The translations under genes and the position numbers were made by a program. Below are positions 32,943 to 42,636 of a DNA stretch of 64,000 nucleotides, in pieces. This stretch comes from Chitinophagaceae bacterium 26-R-25 (GTDB lineage Bacteria; Bacteroidota; Bacteroidia; Chitinophagales; Chitinophagaceae): NCBI GenBank assembly GCA_029906195.1, contig JARWSJ010000003.1, forward strand, positions 558,001 through 622,000, written 5' to 3'. Position 1 is the first letter of the stretch. Every line of letters begins with the position of its first letter. The notes beneath the pieces were generated by a model, which was given only the letters and a program-made list of their open reading frames with translations, was not told where the DNA came from and did not search any database.

Positions 32943-35633
32943 ATGGCAGAAAAAATCCTTTCGGAGGTACTTTCCATTCCAGCTAAAAGCAAAACTTCCA
33001 ACCAATTAATTAAAGAACCAGAAGCGCCCGCATTTGATGCGGTGGCACATATAAATGACCTTGCAAAAAAAGGCGCCGCTGCCCTTGAGGCCTTTTTAGA
33101 ATTAGACCAGGCACAAGTTGATTATATCGTAGCAAAGGCTTCTGTTGCAGCCATTGACAAACATGGTACACTTGCTCTACATGCTATTGAAGAAACAGGA
33201 CGCGGAAGTTTTGAAGATAAAGCAACGAAGAATATGTTCGCCGCTGAAAATGTAACCAACAGGCTTAAGAATGTGAAAACAGCGGGCATCATAGGAGAAG
33301 ATCAATTGAATGGGATCGTTGAAATTGCAGAACCAGTTGGCGTAGTTTGCGGCATCACACCCGTTACCAACCCAACGTCCACAACAATATTCAAAGCCCT
33401 GATTGCGCTTAAAACACGCAACCCGATTATTTTCGGATTTCACCCTTCGGCGCAACAATGCTCAAAGGCCGCGGCCATTGTCGTTCGCGATGCGGCGGTT
33501 GCAGCAGGTGCGCCCGCAAATTGTATCCAGTGGATCGAACATCCGTCCATAGAGGCTACAAACGCGTTGATGAATCATCCTACAGTAACGACAATATTGG
33601 CTACAGGCGGCAATGCTATGGTTCGCGCAGCTTACTCTTGCGGCAAGCCAGCACTCGGTGTAGGCGCTGGCAATGTGCCTGCGTACATTGAGAAAACTGC
33701 TGACGTAAAACAGGCAGTGTATGACATCGTACTTTCCAAATCATTTGACTGGGGCATGGTTTGCGCATCTGAACAAGCCGCCATTATTGACAAAGAAATT
33801 TACGAGGAAGCAATCGCAGCCTTTAAATATCACCATGTATATTTTGTAACTGAAAAGGAAAAAACAAAACTGGAGGAACTCATGTTTGGTGTTTCTGCAA
33901 AAGGAACAAACTGTGCAGGCGCGAAATTGAATCCTGATGTTGTTGGTAAGTCGCCGCAGTGGATCGCTGCACAGGCAGGCTTTTCAGTGCCTGATGATGT
34001 TGTTGTTATTGCAGCAGAAGTATCACAAGTGGGAATCGCTGAACCATTGACACGAGAAAAATTGTCTCCAGTTTTAGCGGTTCTGAAATCATACTCAACA
34101 CAAGCCGGAATAAAAATGTCTGAGCAAATGGTTGAGTTCGACGGACTGGGTCACTCAGCAGCCATTCATACCAAAGATGAAAAGATCGCACGGGAGTTTG
34201 GCGAAGCAGTAAAAGCCATTCGCGTCATATGGAATTCACCATCTACATTCGGCGGTATAGGCGATGTCTACAATTCATTTATGCCATCTCTTACACTCGG
34301 TTGCGGTTCGTATGGCCGAAACTCCGTCGCTGGAAACGTGGGTGCCATCAATTTAATTAACGTAAAACGGATCGGAAGGAGGAACAACAACATGCAGTGG
34401 TTTAAAGTGCCTTCAAAAATTTATTTCGAGCCCAACTCTATTCTTTATCTGAAGTCAATGCCCGGCCTTGAAAAGGTGATGATCGTAACTGATGTGATGA
34501 TGCTGAACCTTGGTCTTGTTCAAAAAATAATCGACGTATTAAACAGACGGTCCAATAAAGTAGACGTAAGGATATTTTCAAACATAGAGCCTGATCCAAG
34601 TATCGAAACCGCAAGGGCAGGGGCTGAAACTTTGCAGGAATTTAAACCAGATAACATTATTGCAATAGGTGGGGGTTCTGTGATGGACGCTGCTAAAGTA
34701 ATGTGGCTGATGTACGAGCAACCCCAAATTTCTTTCGACGATGTAAAACAGAAATTCTTAGACATCCGTAAACGAGCAGTGAAGATCCCGACATTGGGTA
34801 AAAAAGCAAAAATGATTTGCATTCCCACCACGTCTGGAACAGGTTCAGAAGTAACTCCGTTTGCGGTGATTACAGATCATTCTGTAAACAAAAAATATCC
34901 TTTGGCGGATTATGCTTTTACTCCAACTGTTGCCATTATAGATTCTGAGCTTACCAAAACAGTTCCTGCGCATGTGATTGCAGACACCGGCATGGATGTG
35001 CTTACACATGCGACCGAGGCTTATGTTTCCATCGTAGCAAACGACTATACCGATGGTCTGGCTTTACAAGCAATCAAAATGGTGTTTAAATATCTTGAAA
35101 GAACATACATTGATGTTAAGAACGATGACGAAGCACGCGATAAAATGCACAATGCGTCTACCATTGCCGGGATGGCTTTTGCCAACGCTATGCTGGGGAT
35201 TTCCCACAGTATGGCACATAAAATAGGCGGCATGTTCCATACCCCGCATGGACGCACCAATGCGATCTTGCTTCCGTATGTGATCCGGTATAATGGCGAA
35301 GTGCCCGGCAAACTTTCGGTTTGGCCTAAATACACAACCTACAAAGCCGATCAGAAATACTTTGAAATTTGCCAGGCGCTTGGATTGCCTGCAAAAGGAC
35401 CTAAAGACGGGCCTCAAGTTTATGCAAAAGCTGTTTATGACCTTGGCGTAAGATTAGGCATTAAAATGAGTTTTAAAGAACAAGGTGTTGATGAAGCCAA
35501 ATGGCTGGCCAATTTAAACAGACTTGCATTAAATGCGTTTGAAGATCAGTGTACACCGGCAAATCCAAGATTACCGCTTGTGAAAGACATGGAGGAGATC
35601 ATGCGCAAAGCATATTATGGTGAAAAAGAATAG
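32943..35633 (+). CDS. adhE: Bifunctional acetaldehyde-CoA/alcohol dehydrogenase
   Basis: AdhE reduces acetyl-CoA to acetaldehyde and then ethanol with NADH, regenerating NAD+ in fermentation. Residues about 30-450 are the aldehyde dehydrogenase domain, with the catalytic cysteine in WGMVCASEQ. Residues about 465-890 are the iron-dependent alcohol dehydrogenase domain (IAIGGGSVMDAAKVMW, TTSGTGSEVTPF) with iron-binding His in LTHATEAYVS, GISHSMAHKIGG and FHTPHGRTNAI. The 896-residue length fits. About 30 extra N-terminal residues precede the domain. AdhE filaments (spirosomes) are known in the family. It indicates fermentative growth. Confidence 0.96.
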   Translation: MAEKILSEVLSIPAKSKTSNQLIKEPEAPAFDAVAHINDLAKKGAAALEAFLELDQAQVDYIVAKASVAAIDKHGTLALHAIEETGRGSFEDKATKNMFAAENVTNRLKNVKTAGIIGEDQLNGIVEIAEPVGVVCGITPVTNPTSTTIFKALIALKTRNPIIFGFHPSAQQCSKAAAIVVRDAAVAAGAPANCIQWIEHPSIEATNALMNHPTVTTILATGGNAMVRAAYSCGKPALGVGAGNVPAYIEKTADVKQAVYDIVLSKSFDWGMVCASEQAAIIDKEIYEEAIAAFKYHHVYFVTEKEKTKLEELMFGVSAKGTNCAGAKLNPDVVGKSPQWIAAQAGFSVPDDVVVIAAEVSQVGIAEPLTREKLSPVLAVLKSYSTQAGIKMSEQMVEFDGLGHSAAIHTKDEKIAREFGEAVKAIRVIWNSPSTFGGIGDVYNSFMPSLTLGCGSYGRNSVAGNVGAINLINVKRIGRRNNNMQWFKVPSKIYFEPNSILYLKSMPGLEKVMIVTDVMMLNLGLVQKIIDVLNRRSNKVDVRIFSNIEPDPSIETARAGAETLQEFKPDNIIAIGGGSVMDAAKVMWLMYEQPQISFDDVKQKFLDIRKRAVKIPTLGKKAKMICIPTTSGTGSEVTPFAVITDHSVNKKYPLADYAFTPTVAIIDSELTKTVPAHVIADTGMDVLTHATEAYVSIVANDYTDGLALQAIKMVFKYLERTYIDVKNDDEARDKMHNASTIAGMAFANAMLGISHSMAHKIGGMFHTPHGRTNAILLPYVIRYNGEVPGKLSVWPKYTTYKADQKYFEICQALGLPAKGPKDGPQVYAKAVYDLGVRLGIKMSFKEQGVDEAKWLANLNRLALNAFEDQCTPANPRLPLVKDMEEIMRKAYYGEKE

Positions 35634-35651
35634 GCTCTGATAGTTAGCACG

Positions 35652-35742
35652 AAGGCCCGCCCGGATGAACCGGGTCGGACAGGCTTCGATAAACTCAACC
35701 TGACATTTTACATAGGATGTCAGGTTGAGCTAGTCGAAGCCT
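35652..35742. repeat. Palindromic TTCGACAAGCTCAGCCTGAC-family repeat, copy 1
   Basis: Arms 35681-35706 and 35717-35742 pair over 26 positions with three mismatches. A GC-rich leader palindrome (GCCCGCCCGGATGAA) precedes it at 35653-35680. It is the most diverged of the three copies in the window. It lies between convergent adhE and the GNAT gene. Confidence 0.85.
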
Positions 35743-35757
35743 CACTGTATAACTGTA

Positions 35758-36336
35758 TTATTGTTCCCATTTGAGAAACCATACAGTGTAATCTTCCCTC
35801 ACCAGCCATTCGTGATAAATTGTAAATCCGTGTTTTTGATAAAAAGGTAAGTTTGCGGAAGTAGACGTTTCAAGAATAATAGGCAAGCCCTCCTTTCCGC
35901 AATACGTTTGCAAATCGTTTAGTAGTAAACCGCCTTTTCCTTCTCCCTGGCAAGAAGGATCAACACCCAGGAACCAGAGGTAAAAATGTGGCGTTTTAGG
36001 GTGCTGCTTGTGTATATATTTTTCTCTCTGCCTGACATGGCGCACTCTTGAAATGCCAACTGCTTTGAATGCGAGCCTGCCCATTTGCCAGAAATCTTTA
36101 AGCGTTGTTTTGTCTGCGATAGGGTAATAGCCGAGCAAAACAGCGTCGCCATCAGCACTCCGCCACGCACCATTTTTTTCAAAAGCTATTTCAAAAGAAT
36201 AATCCATCAACACTCTAATGCGATCCAATCTGCGTGCATCCTGAAGTACCACTTCATTTACGCTGAGATTGCTCTCGAACGCTTTCGATAAAATATTTAC
36301 GAAGTGCTCTTTGTCACTGGTCGTAGCAGGTTTCAT
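35758..36336 (-). CDS. GNAT family N-acetyltransferase
   Basis: This is a 192-residue GNAT fold protein that transfers an acetyl group from acetyl-CoA to an amine. The acetyl-CoA motif A is YLWFLGVDPSCQGEGKGGLL (GQGKGG-like), followed by PIILETSTSANLPFYQKHGF, the motif B strand-helix that ends most GNATs. The N-terminal third is divergent. The substrate cannot be read. It is cytoplasmic. It lies downstream of the 67-aa gene and its terminator, and no exact promoter box was seen in the short space before it, so it may depend on readthrough. Confidence 0.88.
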   Translation of the reverse strand: MKPATTSDKEHFVNILSKAFESNLSVNEVVLQDARRLDRIRVLMDYSFEIAFEKNGAWRSADGDAVLLGYYPIADKTTLKDFWQMGRLAFKAVGISRVRHVRQREKYIHKQHPKTPHFYLWFLGVDPSCQGEGKGGLLLNDLQTYCGKEGLPIILETSTSANLPFYQKHGFTIYHEWLVREDYTVWFLKWEQ

Positions 36337-36351
36337 GCGTATAGGGGGAAT

Positions 36352-36385
36352 AAAAAAAGCCCTCTTCTCAAGCGAAGAAGGCTTT
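36352..36385 (-). terminator. Intrinsic terminator after the 67-aa gene
   Basis: On the minus strand AAAGCC/GGCTTT with GAAGA/TCTTC (one bulge on each side) forms a stem, followed by seven T's. It lies 22 bases after the stop at 36408 and 16 bases before the GNAT start. Confidence 0.75.
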
Positions 36386-36407
36386 AAATGATGTTAAGTA
36401 TCGAAAA

Positions 36408-36611
36408 TTACCAGCCTTGTTTTGCAATACCTGCTTTAATAGCAGCCAATGCATTTGCTTCGCTAAGCATAGTAGTCAACTTGTTTCCTTTACCGTCGTT
36501 ACCTTGTGCCATGTAGCCTCCACGTGCAGTTTTAGTGATAACTGCTTCTTTAATTTCTACGCCTTTTTCCTTAGTTTTTACGTTGTATGCTGTTAATTTA
36601 ATGTCTGCCAT
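36408..36611 (-). CDS. Small 67-aa conserved-looking protein, unknown function
   Basis: The compact protein MADIKLTAYNVKTKEKGVEI... has a mix of strands at the N-terminus and an Ala-rich helix at the C-terminus (SEANALAAIKAGIAKQGW), with a Gly-rich middle (ARGGYMAQGNDGKGNK). It has no signal peptide or membrane segment, so it is cytoplasmic. It has its own terminator and an AT-rich upstream region with a near-consensus box (TATCTTG) downstream of gyrB. I do not recognise a named family; the pattern looks like small well-expressed Bacteroidota proteins. A small nucleic-acid-associated role would be speculation. Confidence 0.65.
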   Translation of the reverse strand: MADIKLTAYNVKTKEKGVEIKEAVITKTARGGYMAQGNDGKGNKLTTMLSEANALAAIKAGIAKQGW

Positions 36612-36757
36612 GTCGTATAATTTTTGATGGTTTTTGAATCGTTAGAAAAATAAAATAATCACAATTAATTAGTTACAAGATATAAAATATTTCAACCCGC
36701 CCTTAAAATGATCTGTCAAATTATCAAGCTTGTAATTTTAGATTGAAAATCAATATA

Positions 36758-38743
<1,986 letters not shown>

Positions 38744-38782
38744 TTAATAATCGTGTCTGTGAACAATTAAAAACGCTATCTG

Positions 38783-38790
38783 CAAATGTA
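38783..38790 (-). promoter_or_regulatory. -7 box for gyrB (TACATTTG)
   Basis: An exact TAnnTTTG on the minus strand, 45 bases before the gyrB ATG. Confidence 0.7.
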
Positions 38791-39157
38791 CGGAAAATAA
38801 GGGCCTGAAGGGCGTTTAAAAGCATCTAATTCTGTTCTTTTTTAAGCAATTGTGCGAAAAATGGGGAAAGGATAGTTGCGATGGAAATTTGAGATTTGAG
38901 ATTTGAAATTATGTGAAATCAGATGCGCGGGAGAGAAGTTGATTTAGCTAAGGTGTTTTGGGTAAAAGACAAGGTCCAATTAAGTGGCCAGGGAAAGTAT
39001 GAATTGGATCAAACCACGTGTAAATCGGCGCCAATGCCGGGGTTGAGAGAACATTATTTTCAAATTTTCAAATTTTCAAATTCGCACATTACCAAAAAAT
39101 GACAATTCGCTTACAACAATGTTTTAACACGCATTAGGTTTACAAATTTTAACAACA
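38791..39157. other. Divergent gyrB/AraC intergenic region with weak repeat pair
   Basis: No ORF is supported. GAGATTTGAGATTTGAAATT at 38889-38908 (7-nt period) and TTTTCAAATTTTCAAA units at 39058-39082 (8-nt period) form a loose inverted pair. Inside, TCCAATT and AATTGGA (about 38976-39010) form a short stem around a 20-base loop. Promoter boxes flank the region on both sides. Confidence 0.45.
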
Positions 39158-39165
39158 TATTTTTG
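39158..39165 (+). promoter_or_regulatory. -7 box for AraC regulator (TATTTTTG)
   Basis: An exact TAnnTTTG, 8 bases before the ATG at 39174, giving an almost leaderless mRNA. Confidence 0.7.
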
Positions 39166-39173
39166 CTTCCGTT

Positions 39174-40109
39174 ATGCATCAACCTCTTGATATATTTACG
39201 CTCGCTCAAAAAACTCCTGTTATGCAGGAGGAAATGCATGTTTTGCATGCAAAAGAGCAGCAAATACCAGGTTCGGTGCAATATTCCATCCAGCGTTATC
39301 GCAGGTTCTCGCAGTGGAACGTAGATGATATGGGAATGCTCGTTTATCATTACGAGAAAACAGATCCAAGGCAGAATTACCTTGAACTGCGCTTTTGCAT
39401 TAGCGGCAATATGTATTGCAAGCACAAGGAAACTGAGTGCGACCAATGCAAACTAAATGCAAGAAATTGCGCTGACAGGGACGAAACGGTAGACGTTTTC
39501 AAGCTTACCTTTTCTCCCGCTCATTTATCGCAGTTTGTAAAAGGAATCAAGCAAACAAATACCGGCGACGATGTGTTGCAGTTCCGTCACAAATCTTCTT
39601 TCTCCAAAACAATGACCTTGTGCAGCCGTACAAGACTTGTGCTGGAGGCCATGCTGAACCATAGTTATTCCGATAGCATGGAGAATATTTACATCAATGC
39701 GCAGTCGCAAATGTTGTTGCTGTATAGCCTTGAATGTATGATTGGTGAAAAAGAAGAGATGGTTTTCAGCTGCAAATTCCTTGCAAACGAAGCTGACCGC
39801 GAGAAGATCTCCAAAGCACGCGAAATACTTATCCAGCATATCGGCGAGCCAATTACCATCAAGGAGTTGAGCCGCAAAGTAGCCATGAACGAATGCTACC
39901 TGAAGAAAGGGTTCAAAGAAATGTACAGCACCACCATTTTCGATTTTTATCAGAGCCAGAGAATGGAACATGCCAAATATCTGCTGTACGAAAAAGGCCT
40001 TAGCGTAACAGAAGTTTCATTAATGCTGGGCTATTCTTCTATTTCACACTTCTCCACTGCATTTAAAAAACACACTGGTTTGAAACCTTGTGAGTTGTTA
40101 CTGCATTAA
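39174..40109 (+). CDS. AraC family transcriptional regulator with Cys-rich sensor region
   Basis: The C-terminal 100 residues are a two-HTH AraC DNA-binding domain (ITIKELSRKVAMNECYLKKG and GLSVTEVSLMLGYSSISHFS, ending FKKHTGLKP). The N-terminal sensor region contains five cysteines in 25 residues (Cys75, 82, 89, 92 and 99, with a CDQC pair), which could bind a metal or a redox cofactor; the rest of the region shows no cupin signature. It converges on the NYN gene with 10 bases between stop codons. Ligand and targets are unknown. The regulator call is firm, the sensing idea is inference. Confidence 0.88.
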   Translation: MHQPLDIFTLAQKTPVMQEEMHVLHAKEQQIPGSVQYSIQRYRRFSQWNVDDMGMLVYHYEKTDPRQNYLELRFCISGNMYCKHKETECDQCKLNARNCADRDETVDVFKLTFSPAHLSQFVKGIKQTNTGDDVLQFRHKSSFSKTMTLCSRTRLVLEAMLNHSYSDSMENIYINAQSQMLLLYSLECMIGEKEEMVFSCKFLANEADREKISKAREILIQHIGEPITIKELSRKVAMNECYLKKGFKEMYSTTIFDFYQSQRMEHAKYLLYEKGLSVTEVSLMLGYSSISHFSTAFKKHTGLKPCELLLH

Positions 40110-40119
40110 ATCATAGTGT

Positions 40120-40749
40120 TTAGCGCCACGATAGGGGGCGCTCAACCTCGAGTTCATCCGATAATTTTATCGTATCAGCGAGTAAGCATTTCTCGAAAGT
40201 AGTAGAACTGCCGCCCAGTTTTTTTGTATTATTTGCCAGTGAATTTAGATTTGATGAAAACCTTTCTGGCGGAAAATAAACAAAGATTTTATGAGACGAT
40301 TTAAACTTCCTGATAAATTCTATTGGAGGAACTAAATCACTATCTGCAGAAACGAGTATCGTGATATCGCATTTGTCATTAACGACATCCTGAATCATTT
40401 TTGTCGCAATTTTTACATCTGTTTCTTTTTCTTCAAATGTTTCGTGAAGTCCGCCGCACTTGTTACACTTTATCTTTTTAGGAAGGAATCTTCCAAGCTC
40501 AAGTTGAAATTTGGAATTTTCTCCATTGACAGAAAAAAATAGATCTTGCCTTTTTCGTTGATCCGCGTTAAGTGGCCTCGCAGAAAAATAAGTGACTTCT
40601 ATTAACTCCTGATATGGTTTTATAAACGTTTCAAAAAACTTTACAACATCAAGCCAATAATACTTCTTCCAGCCTTTTGATTTAAGTCCATAGTAAAAAT
40701 TAAAGCCATCGACATAAATGCAAATTCGTTGTTTAGGATAAGGCGACAT
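40120..40749 (-). CDS. NYN/LabA-type PIN-like nuclease domain protein
   Basis: The NYN domain is visible over the whole 209 residues: RICIYVDGFNFYYGL with the first acidic residue, then FEEKETDVKIATKMIQDV, then ITILVSADSDLVPPIEFI with the last acidic pair. These aspartates form the metal site of PIN-like RNases. A CNKC pair precedes the central motif. The start is the ATG at 40749 (MSPYPKQRIC); the 17 upstream codons belong to a terminator-like hairpin. The protein is probably a cytoplasmic RNase or RNA-binding protein; its target is unknown. The gene is convergent with AraC. Confidence 0.85.
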   Translation of the reverse strand: MSPYPKQRICIYVDGFNFYYGLKSKGWKKYYWLDVVKFFETFIKPYQELIEVTYFSARPLNADQRKRQDLFFSVNGENSKFQLELGRFLPKKIKCNKCGGLHETFEEKETDVKIATKMIQDVVNDKCDITILVSADSDLVPPIEFIRKFKSSHKIFVYFPPERFSSNLNSLANNTKKLGGSSTTFEKCLLADTIKLSDELEVERPLSWR

Positions 40750-40762
40750 AAAATAGTCAATT

Positions 40763-40788
40763 AAAAAACCCCTCTTTAATTGAGGGGT
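40763..40788 (-). terminator. Intrinsic terminator just before the NYN gene
   Basis: ACCCCTC/GAGGGGT arms (40768-40774, 40782-40788) with a 7-nt loop are followed on the minus strand by six T's. It lies after the SRPBCC gene and only 14 bases before the NYN start, so NYN expression would need readthrough or a promoter in this short space. Confidence 0.75.
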
Positions 40789-40922
40789 CGGCCTGAGCAT
40801 TCTCTACTCAGGGGGGTAGAATATAAAAGTAAGCTTTTTGTATTTCAAGCAAAATATTTTGCAGAATTTAATTAAATGAATCACAGTACTTTATGATTCG
40901 GTCAGGTAAGTTTATAAATGTG

Positions 40923-41363
40923 TCAGGTTGTTAACTCTTCCGCCATTTTCTTAATCTTTACAACAGTTGCCCTCCAGTAAAATTCCAGGTGCTTACGAAT
41001 GACCTCCGTCGGAAAATTTGTGATATTGAGTTGTAGCTCGGTGCCATCGGTTGCAGCAACTAAAATGAAATCTAGTATTGAATAGTTGTCTTGTTCATCA
41101 GTAAGACGTGAAATGGAGCTAAGGTGACTATACCTCAGTCTACTGTTTTTGTGGAATTGTAAAACAACTCCTTTGTTTTCAAATTTTATATGGTTGAAAC
41201 CGCGGATAATAATGGGTTCGTTTACCACCCAGTTACATTGAACTTCGAGTTGCATGTCAGGCTCACCAAGCCACTTAGTCATTAGTTCCACATCTGTCAG
41301 TATTTCCCAAATAAATTTTCTGTCAGCATGAATAATAACACTGGTAGAAAAACTATCGTTCAT
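40923..41363 (-). CDS. SRPBCC (AHSA1/START-like) domain protein
   Basis: This 146-residue single-domain protein has the helix-grip fold pattern: STSVIIHADRKFIWEILTDV at the N-terminus with TKWLGEPDM, a strand-rich middle, and a long C-terminal helix (RKHLEFYWRATVVKIKKMAE). Such proteins bind hydrophobic ligands or act as polyketide cyclase-like or Hsp90-activator-like factors; the function here is unknown. It is cytoplasmic and probably monocistronic, ended by the terminator at 40763-40788. Related AHSA1 proteins are common near regulators, and none is adjacent on the same strand. Confidence 0.8.
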   Translation of the reverse strand: MNDSFSTSVIIHADRKFIWEILTDVELMTKWLGEPDMQLEVQCNWVVNEPIIIRGFNHIKFENKGVVLQFHKNSRLRYSHLSSISRLTDEQDNYSILDFILVAATDGTELQLNITNFPTEVIRKHLEFYWRATVVKIKKMAEELTT

Positions 41364-41858
41364 TGTTCGATGTGTTTGTAAAATTAAAAATAGAAGATGT
41401 GAGACGAGAGAGATGAGAAATTTTAATGGAAAAATCTTGCAGTGAACTTTGATTTTTTTCCTTCACCTTATAAAAAAGATAAAGGGGGCAAGACTACCCC
41501 CTTCTTTAACCCCTAAACCCTAAACCGTAGAAAATCTTTAATTAGTTGATATATATTGATTTATATAATTTCTCTTCTTGTAAGGGACCGATTTCGATTC
41601 TTATCCCTTTTCTGATAATATCATTTCAGAAATTGTGCCAAAAACTAAAAATTGTGGATAAGTCTGCTTAAAATACCTGATTGCCTTGTTAATTTATTTA
41701 AAGCCCAAAAAAAGCAGAAAAAGAAATAAAGAACTTGTCGCTTGTCGTTTGTACAAAATATTTCCCAGCGCGGTAAATATTTCTACATAATAACAATATT
41801 AAAACGAAAAGTGTTGCACGAGCTCTCGATTTTTTTTAGCGGCAAAATAGCTTGATAT
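41364..41858. other. 495-bp AT-rich gene-free region
   Basis: It lies between the hdeD-like gene 3' end and the SRPBCC gene 5' end, both leftward. It holds a chain of three stem-loops ending in a T-tailed hairpin on the minus strand (listed separately as a candidate RNA), one perfect DnaA-box sequence (41653-41661) and two CCCTAAA units near 41512-41525. No protein-coding frame is supported. Confidence 0.5.
41470..41632 (-). ncRNA. Candidate small RNA with three stem-loops and intrinsic terminator
   Basis: Read on the minus strand there are three successive stems. The first is TTTCTGA/TCAGAAA (41609-41632), the second AAGGGA/TCCCTT (41582-41609), and the last a GGGGG/CCCCC hairpin (41482-41503) followed by TTTATCTTTTTT. 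A box-like TAGTTTTTG, with one extra base against TAnnTTTG, lies upstream near 41645. The terminator is 355 bases from the nearest upstream stop codon, too far to be its ordinary terminator. No known RNA family was recognised. Confidence 0.3.
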
Positions 41859-42437
41859 CTATTTCGACTTGGTAATTAGATCGTGTAAACTTTTGAGCTT
41901 TAATGAAAGAGCTATTCGAAATATTCCTGCGAACAACAAACATACACCCGTAGTATATACAATACTCAGGCCACCAATCACTGGCCTCGCTATTATTAAG
42001 AACGAAAACAAAACTACAACTATCCCGAGAAACAGGATCCAGCCCCATTGCGTTACTCCATAGGATTTCAAATCTAAAGAAGTGGCAATAGCAGAGATGC
42101 CTTTGAACATCAGCCAAAATGCGACAAACAATGGAAGTATTGCCATTGACAGCCCGGGATAACTCATCAGCAAAAAGCCAAATGCAAAATCAAGAATACC
42201 TGCGGTGAGAAACCAACCCCAGCCGTCAAGGTGTTTACGATTGGATACCGCAAATATGATTTCCATTAAACCGGATAGCAACATGAACAGGCTGAAGATT
42301 ATGCTCAATGCAAGATAACTTGCCAGAGGAGTTGAGAATACCCATAGTGCAAGCAAAATGTAAAAGATTCCGAGCACTAAACTGAGCCACCAATATTTTA
42401 CGGATTCACGGATTGTTTTGATTAAGGGATAGTTCAT
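41859..42437 (-). CDS. HdeD family (DUF308) integral membrane protein
   Basis: The protein has 192 residues and six membrane helices in repeated pairs: SLVLGIFYILLALWVFSTPL, LMEIIFAVSN, WFLTAGILDFAFGFLLMSYP and LFLGIVVVLFSFLIIARPV. The repeated (L/I)G...F...P pattern is that of HdeD/DUF308 proteins, linked to acid resistance in E. coli, with unknown mechanism. The start is the ATG at 42437 (MNYPLIKTIRESVKYWW); 39 codons upstream remain open but are not supported. Monocistronic, minus strand. Confidence 0.82.
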   Translation of the reverse strand: MNYPLIKTIRESVKYWWLSLVLGIFYILLALWVFSTPLASYLALSIIFSLFMLLSGLMEIIFAVSNRKHLDGWGWFLTAGILDFAFGFLLMSYPGLSMAILPLFVAFWLMFKGISAIATSLDLKSYGVTQWGWILFLGIVVVLFSFLIIARPVIGGLSIVYTTGVCLLFAGIFRIALSLKLKSLHDLITKSK

Positions 42438-42636
42438 GATTAAGACTTTGATCTGGTAAAGCAGTAACAGTAATTTTTTAAAAGAGTTCACGGAAAGTGA
42501 GCCTGGTTTACATGAAAGAGCAAAAAGAGTTACAGAAAGAGCCGTTTTAATCATTGGATAATTACAAAATACCGGAAGGAGGGTATATCTTTAAAAACGA
42601 CTGTTTTCGTGCTCTTATCCCCCTAAATCCAAATAA

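Noticed and set aside
41512-41525. Two CCCTAAA units, telomere-like
   Set aside because: Two copies only, next to a terminator hairpin; chance is sufficient.
41653-41661. Perfect DnaA-box sequence in an AT-rich gene-free region, possible replication origin
   Set aside because: Only one box is present, with no cluster, no dnaA or other origin-linked gene and no change in gene orientation. The same sequence occurs inside a coding gene at 20784-20792.
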